From assembly GCA_956465555.1 (NCBI GenBank), contig OY101115.1, positions 4,378,120 to 4,442,119 of the forward strand: a stretch of 64,000 nucleotides of DNA, read 5' to 3'. Of the stretch, positions 58,967 to 64,000 are shown in pieces. Below the pieces are notes generated by a model. The model made no database searches, had not been told where the DNA came from, and saw only the letters and a program-made list of their open reading frames with translations. Within the stretch, counting starts at the first letter, position 1; the number at the start of each line of letters is the position of its first letter. A program made the translations under genes and the position numbers. The DNA is from Nitzschia sp. pyKryTriq1 (taxonomy: Eukaryota > Bacillariophyta > Bacillariophyceae > Bacillariales > Bacillariaceae).

Positions 58967-59935
58967 TGAAGCCTGGGACGACTTTTAGAGGACTGGTGTA
59001 CTAGCTAGTAGTACGATCGGATGAGCGGAGAAGGAATCCGGTCTTGCGGGAGTACATGTTCAACCGGATGACACTAAACATCCCAGTCCTTGTTGCTCCT
59101 TACATAGAGCTGAAGGATATCAAGAACCAGATCCACCATAGTCGATTGTCCAAACCATTCAGCGCGCCAATGCCACGTGGGCGGACAAAAGGCCGATGGA
59201 TTGGAACAAATCTTCGTCGAAGTGACTCCGGGTGCAGCAACGATGGAGGCAACGGAGATGACATGGGTTCATTCACCGATCACACCTCGGCGGTGTACAC
59301 CTTTGCCCAGGTCATGTTGGTAATAGACACCGCAGCAGGAAACAGCTTGGACTCTTGCTTAATAGGCAACCAGGCGCGGACATCCCCTCCCGGCAGACAC
59401 GAGGCGCGGTACAGCGTTCCTTGGATGGATGTCATCCAGTGGATGGTAAACTATCTCCACGCAATTGCACGGCCAATGCTGCATGCGTTGAACATCAACA
59501 CCACCAAGTTTCCCGCTTCGTCCACGTGCGAAGTATGTACCGGTATATAGTCGTACATGGCAGCGCTATTCAACGAACGGATCTGGAACGCGCATCACTC
59601 TGCAACATAATATTATTACTTCACTTTCCAAGATGATAGAGAGAGAATGAAATCAAAAGGATGGGAGTTGTATTAAAGTTATATTTATACGCGAACTCTG
59701 GAGAGCGAAACGATGAGCGTCATCACCCATATAGACTACTACTCGACACGGCGAGAGAGAGAGAGAGAGCTGCGACGCTCTGCTCACGTTTCCTCTTTCC
59801 AAACAACAAAAATGATGATTCCCCTCAAAACAGCAATACTACGATACTGATACTGCATGACCCCCCATCAGTCAAAGCAGCATATACCGTACGAGTACGG
59901 AACAGACTGGACCCTTCCAGCTGTATTCCCATTTT
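58967..59935. other. Intergenic with a doubtful ORF (59044-59550)
   Basis: About 970 bases. The 168-codon ORF at 59044-59550 (+) has no recognised domain and a mixed composition; it may be the remains of a gene or a shadow. A GA run lies at 59751-59768 and TACCGGTA near 59537. Confidence 0.35.
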
Positions 59936-62900
59936 TTAGTGCAAAACTGGTGGCGAAGGCCAGTCATGTTCGAGTGTCGAAGTCGAGGATTCCAACACCT
60001 TTTGGACGGAACCGTCCATTTGGATCTTGGCAGGCCTAGACCCGGAACCTCCACTCGAGGTGTGAACCTTGATGTAATGATCGCGCTCGCTATCGGACAA
60101 TGAATCGCGATCAATTATGTCCGTGTCAGCGGTTCGGTGCGATACTCCAAGTTCGTCCCCCTTTCCTCGATGATGAGTAGGGCTCGCAAGCATGTCATGA
60201 TCGTCCGGGCTGTCAATAACAGAATTGGTAAGCTCAGAAGCATCGCAGTGATGAATGTGATCTTCTTCGGATCGCTCCGAGAGTGGCTCCATGGGGTGAG
60301 GGGCCGAGAGCATCAGATTGGGCGCCATGGATTTCAGAAGAGCTTCGTCCCCAACCCAGTAAGTCTTCATCTTGCCCTTGCCCTTGACTTTGATCATTCC
60401 TCGCAATTTCATTGGAATATCGGGTGCTTGTTGTGCCAACAACTGGGCAGAGGCAAACGAACAGTGGATCTTGCTCGGCATGGAATTGGATTCCATTCGA
60501 GAGGCCGTATTGACAGTGTCTCCAAAGAGACCATAGCGAGGATTCATGGATCCGATAACGTTCGAGACAACAGGTCCAGAGTGGAATCCGACTCGAATCT
60601 GGACATATCCCATGGCCGGATCCTCTTCATCGATTGGAATCGCGGCAGCAGCTCGAATAGCATCTTGGGCAAACTCGGCAACCTGCTTGACATGAGTTTC
60701 ATACTCGTTGCCTTCGAGATTGGTGACTCCCATATAGGCGTCGCCAATAGTTTCGACCTTGAAGATGTGATGCTTTCGGGCAAGTTCGTCGAAAGCATTG
60801 TAGAGACGATCAAGCATCTTGGATATCTTCATGGGCGAGTATTGCTCCGAGATGGTTGTGAATCCCACGATATCGGAGAAGAAGACCGTTACAACGTCGT
60901 GGGATTCCGCTTCGACCTTCTTTCCGGCCTGGAGAGCATCGGCAACATGCTTCGGGAAGACATCGTACAGAGACGTCGGCTTTTGCTTCAACTGCTTGTG
61001 AAGCTTGTCGGCGGCCGTTTCCAATGGCTCTGTATCCTGGGAATTCAATTCTACTAACGCAAAGTCCAAATCCTTCGCCGTCGGGCGGAAGAAGGCGTTG
61101 GGGCTCCAACACTTCTTCATAAGTTCTACCATCTTGGGTGGCATACTCTCTGGAATCACTGGTCTCCTGTTGAGACGAGGATGGCAGACCTTGGGCAAAA
61201 TCTTGCGTGGATCGTCGCCTTCGAATGGAGCGGCCCGGGCGTAGATCTCGTACATGATCATGGCCACCGAATACATATCGCACGCGGCAGTGTATTCACT
61301 TCGACGGCGCAAATATTCTGGGGCCATGTAAAAGGGAGTGCCTTGGAGAACATTACGTTGCTTCTTGGTCTTGACATGAGAGAAACCAAAGTCGGAGACT
61401 TTGGCTCGGAAGCGAGAGTCCACGAGGATATTCTTGGCCTTGAGGTCTCCATGAAGAATAGGGGGCTTGGAAGCATGCAAGAACTGAATCCCTTGGACGA
61501 TATCACGGATGACTTGCAGGATGATCTCTCCACCTGGAGTCATGGTCTCATTGTGGAGGAGATCATAGAGAGAACCATATTCCATGTATTCCATCACAAG
61601 CATCGGGTCGACCCTGTTGGTCACAACAGCTCCCATGACGGTTGTAATGCATGGATGACGGAGCCTTGAGAGCATCCTCATCTCGTTGACGAACTCGGCG
61701 ACGCGTTTGGAGTGCTCGTCGAATCGAAGCCCCATGGGGAGCCAGCGTAAGAAGAAGCTCTGCGCTTGAGAAGCAGATCCGTGATACACGTTTCCACTTC
61801 CATGGTCTGACGAGGTCGCAGACTCCAGAATCCTGAGAATGTCATTGTCCGAATGTTTCATTGCCATGAGACGTTCCCAATCCTTGTTAGATCCGCTCAT
61901 GCTACCATTGAATTGCATACTACCACTCTTGGAGGTGGTTTGTTGCGACTCAATGTCACCAGAATCCTCACCGAATTTGACGTTTCTGGAGCCCTTGTTT
62001 GACTTCTTGACTGTTCCCTTGGATTCAACCGAGGTAGCGGCGGCCATAATATCTCCGCTTGTTGTTCCGCCAAGGTTGTGTCCCGAAGAAGTGAGCGATG
62101 TACTGCCAATCTTGACCTTGGCCGGAGGTAGAACACGCTTGACAGCCACCTTCGTCCCTCGGTACTCCCCAAGAATGACAACACCGAAGCCCCCTTGTCC
62201 GATAATCTCCGGAGGCTCGTTAAAGTGAAGTTCTTCAACGTTGATATGCCAGACAGAGTCACTTTGTTTCTTCTTGTATCCCAAATAGAAGAAGACCATA
62301 ACTCCCACGACAATAAATACGGCGGCAAAGATGATAAGGAAGAAATATGTCGACTCCATGCATTTTGAGCCCATCTCAAACGTGTCGCCAGCACAGACGC
62401 ACTCGCCCATCTCGTCGGGCACGCGATGACTTCCTTGGCCGTATACTGCTTCACATTCTTTGAAAAAAACAAGAGCAAAAGAAGTTGTTAGTTCCGCGAG
62501 TGACGTAAACCCCATTCCATAATGACAGCAGAAATACTTACTTTTGTCCTCAACGATTACGCGAATGGGAGATTGTGAGATGGGTTTCCCGTTGACTTTG
62601 ATGTCGATAACTTGAACTTGAACTTGGTCGTCAGACAAGGTGAACTCGTAGGCATAGGTGCCATTGAGATTCGTCACTTTCAGATTGGTTGTATAGTCTC
62701 CGGCGTGTGAAACTACCTCGACTTCGACATCCTCCCGTTCCAAGTTGTCATAGATGCGAAGTGTAATACTTTCGCCTTGCTCGATGGTACCACAGATACT
62801 CATTTTCTCGCATCCAGGAAGAGCATCGCCATAAAACAAGATGAGGTGGGGATCCTCCTCGTCTTCTTCAACATGATACACATCAACCTCGAAAGCCTTG

Positions 62901-64000
62901 ACGCAAGGTTTGCAAAAGCAGTCATAGCCTTCCCCGTCATCGCAGTCTAATCCAATCTCACCGCACCCGCCAAAGAATTCTTTTTGGTGCCTCTTGAAGT
63001 ACCCTTCGGGACATGTAATGCCTTCCCAAAGATTGGAAGGGCGGGTACAGTACCAATCGTTTTTTTCATCCTGGACCAAGAACCCAGCTTCTTCCTGCAT
63101 GGTCCGAAGCTCAAAGTACGAGCGCGCAGGGCGAAAGCCTGCAATATGGCTGATTTCCGCCCCCTCTGCTGCCAATAGCGCAAGGACATTATTTGCACCA
63201 CACGGAGCGTTGGGTATCATGTCACGGATCGACAGGGAGTCACACGATTGAGTCTCATTAGTGGCAAGGCAATCGTCGAGCAAGCCACCCATCTCCGCAT
63301 GTTGGCCAAATTCCATCAAGGCGTCTTGAACAGCAAGCTGTACAGCACCGGGGACGGAAGGGAGGGCAGCAAAGGGCCACTCCGGGAAGATGTCAGTCGA
63401 GTGGAGGAAGGGGAAGAGTTCACCCGAGTCCATCACGAAGATCTTCGGATCGATAATCTTGAAGAGGTCGGGATCCACGTAGTCACCGTTCTCGTCCGTG
63501 GTAAGTTCGATTTGGTCTGTACGAATGAATCCAACATCAAAGCGTCCACTGAGAACGCCGTGCACGACATCGTTTTCATCGTTGGTGAAGATGAACTGTT
63601 TGGGGTCGTTGACATAGGACATGCCCGCCCTTTCCATCTCGTAGATTTGCATTTGACCTCCCATAAGATCAGTGATGCCTCCAGCTCCGATGATCTTGTC
63701 CTTGAGGTCAGCGATTGTGTTAATATCGTCGTTGTCATGGCGGACAGCGATGACACCGCCATACACATCAAGATCGAAGGTACGACCTCGGGTCTCGAGG
63801 CGACTGACGACCGTCGCGAGAGCAGTGGCTCCGACTTGAGTACCGATACAGGAGTAAACTCCAGGATTGGCATAGAGAAAGTCCAGTTCATCATTCTCGA
63901 TAGCCTCGAATATTCCATCGAAGTAGTAAGGTACCACTTTGAAGTCAATCGGAGGGTCGAATTTCTGGCCGGCCGTTGCCGTTAGAAAGTCAGCAAAAAC
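59936..64000 (-). CDS. Receptor kinase-nucleotide cyclase with PhnD-like sensor domain (5' partial)
   Basis: The frame is open to the right edge, so the N-terminus is missing. Exons >64000-62542 and 62457-59936; the 84-nt intron (GTAAGT ... AAG) has no stop and keeps the frame. Order: a PhnD/phosphonate-binding-like substrate-binding domain (about 64000-63150; DLKDKIIGAGG, FIFTNDENDVVHGVLSGRFDVGFI); a Cys-rich stretch; a filamin-like module (about 62790-62545; VNGKPISQSPIRV); one membrane helix (about 62345-62270); a protein kinase with Gly loop GQGGFGVV, VAVKRV, HGDLKAKN (61453-61418) and DFG; and a class III cyclase with FSDIVGFT, KVETIGDAYMG and GDTVNTASRME. Catalytic Asp, Lys and Asn of the kinase loop are kept, unlike animal receptor cyclases. 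The cyclase has the guanine-type Glu, but Gly replaces the usual Cys in PRYGLFGDT, so GTP specificity is likely, not certain. Confidence 0.93.
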   Translation of the reverse strand, partial: VFADFLTATAGQKFDPPIDFKVVPYYFDGIFEAIENDELDFLYANPGVYSCIGTQVGATALATVVSRLETRGRTFDLDVYGGVIAVRHDNDDINTIADLKDKIIGAGGITDLMGGQMQIYEMERAGMSYVNDPKQFIFTNDENDVVHGVLSGRFDVGFIRTDQIELTTDENGDYVDPDLFKIIDPKIFVMDSGELFPFLHSTDIFPEWPFAALPSVPGAVQLAVQDALMEFGQHAEMGGLLDDCLATNETQSCDSLSIRDMIPNAPCGANNVLALLAAEGAEISHIAGFRPARSYFELRTMQEEAGFLVQDEKNDWYCTRPSNLWEGITCPEGYFKRHQKEFFGGCGEIGLDCDDGEGYDCFCKPCVKAFEVDVYHVEEDEEDPHLILFYGDALPGCEKMSICGTIEQGESITLRIYDNLEREDVEVEVVSHAGDYTTNLKVTNLNGTYAYEFTLSDDQVQVQVIDIKVNGKPISQSPIRVIVEDKSKYFCCHYGMGFTSLAELTTSFALVFFKECEAVYGQGSHRVPDEMGECVCAGDTFEMGSKCMESTYFFLIIFAAVFIVVGVMVFFYLGYKKKQSDSVWHINVEELHFNEPPEIIGQGGFGVVILGEYRGTKVAVKRVLPPAKVKIGSTSLTSSGHNLGGTTSGDIMAAATSVESKGTVKKSNKGSRNVKFGEDSGDIESQQTTSKSGSMQFNGSMSGSNKDWERLMAMKHSDNDILRILESATSSDHGSGNVYHGSASQAQSFFLRWLPMGLRFDEHSKRVAEFVNEMRMLSRLRHPCITTVMGAVVTNRVDPMLVMEYMEYGSLYDLLHNETMTPGGEIILQVIRDIVQGIQFLHASKPPILHGDLKAKNILVDSRFRAKVSDFGFSHVKTKKQRNVLQGTPFYMAPEYLRRRSEYTAACDMYSVAMIMYEIYARAAPFEGDDPRKILPKVCHPRLNRRPVIPESMPPKMVELMKKCWSPNAFFRPTAKDLDFALVELNSQDTEPLETAADKLHKQLKQKPTSLYDVFPKHVADALQAGKKVEAESHDVVTVFFSDIVGFTTISEQYSPMKISKMLDRLYNAFDELARKHHIFKVETIGDAYMGVTNLEGNEYETHVKQVAEFAQDAIRAAAAIPIDEEDPAMGYVQIRVGFHSGPVVSNVIGSMNPRYGLFGDTVNTASRMESNSMPSKIHCSFASAQLLAQQAPDIPMKLRGMIKVKGKGKMKTYWVGDEALLKSMAPNLMLSAPHPMEPLSERSEEDHIHHCDASELTNSVIDSPDDHDMLASPTHHRGKGDELGVSHRTADTDIIDRDSLSDSERDHYIKVHTSSGGSGSRPAKIQMDGSVQKVLESSTSTLEHDWPSPPVLH
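62458..62541 (-). other. 84-nt stop-free intron in the receptor cyclase gene
   Basis: Begins GTAAGTATTTC and ends TTTTTTTCAAAG, with CTAAC about 30 bases before the end as a possible branch site. Length is 28 codons and no stop occurs, so a plain ORF reads through it as a hydrophobic insert just before the Cys-rich stretch next to the membrane. Splicing joins EDK to KCEAVYGQG. Confidence 0.7.

Noticed and set aside
59044-59550. 168-codon ORF as a gene
   Set aside because: No recognisable domain, mixed composition, no supporting start context; kept only as a note in the intergenic entry.

Overview
This is a stretch of nuclear DNA from a photosynthetic stramenopile, most likely a pennate diatom close to the large-genome raphid species; I cannot name the species. 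The evidence is as follows. Genes are eukaryotic, with short GT-AG introns (77-205 nt). At least two proteins (11357-12307 and 53477-53929) start with a signal peptide ending in an ASAF-type motif, the plastid import signal of algae with secondary red plastids. The gene set is animal- and plant-like in a mix typical of diatoms: SLC6 symporters, a two-pore K+ channel, a receptor cyclase and a selenoprotein. Intergenic DNA is full of TACCGGTA, CTACTAGTAG and GTAC palindromes and microsatellites.

Layout. 1-4710: a 5'-nucleotidase/FAS1 surface protein (cut by the left edge) and an EF-hand two-pore K+ channel. 5200-8234: two paralogues of unknown function with repeated SRDDL motifs, flanking a third unknown gene whose C-terminal motif recurs near 34.4-35.1 kb. 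9818-16108: a TXNDC9-like protein, a plastid-targeted two-repeat protein that I think is a pyrenoid-shell (PyShell) family member, a SYLF-domain lipid-binding protein, and a RING-Cys-Relay-type E3 ligase fused to a glycan-binding FBA domain and a C-terminal hydrophobic tail. 17153-29011: one uninterrupted 3952-codon gene built from about 36 copies of a GSLAAALGM motif. 29329-36751: a HemW-like radical SAM protein, a secreted coiled-coil protein, a tandemly duplicated repeat carrying small ORFs, and a conserved-looking protein of unknown function. 37308-42906: two head-to-tail SLC6 symporter genes sharing a perfectly identical block of about 700 bp. 43578-43771: a fold-back (MITE-like) element. 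43908-46577: a low-complexity protein ending in a CaaX box. 47623-52960: a membrane aspartyl protease with a TSP1-like module, and an inositol monophosphatase-family enzyme. 53477-59935: a tiny plastid-targeted protein, a possibly decayed gene, a peroxiredoxin whose peroxidatic Cys codon is TGA (selenocysteine) and which ends in KNEL, and weak ORFs. 59936-64000: a receptor with a PhnD-like sensor, a filamin-like module, one membrane segment, a kinase with intact catalytic residues and a nucleotide cyclase (cut by the right edge).

The genes do not form one pathway. The most notable items are the RING-Cys-Relay/FBA ligase, the selenoperoxiredoxin with a strand-specific 3'UTR hairpin, the PyShell candidate, the giant multivalent repeat protein, and the kinase-cyclase receptor. 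All functional calls rest on reading the sequence and on memory of the families; no database search was run.
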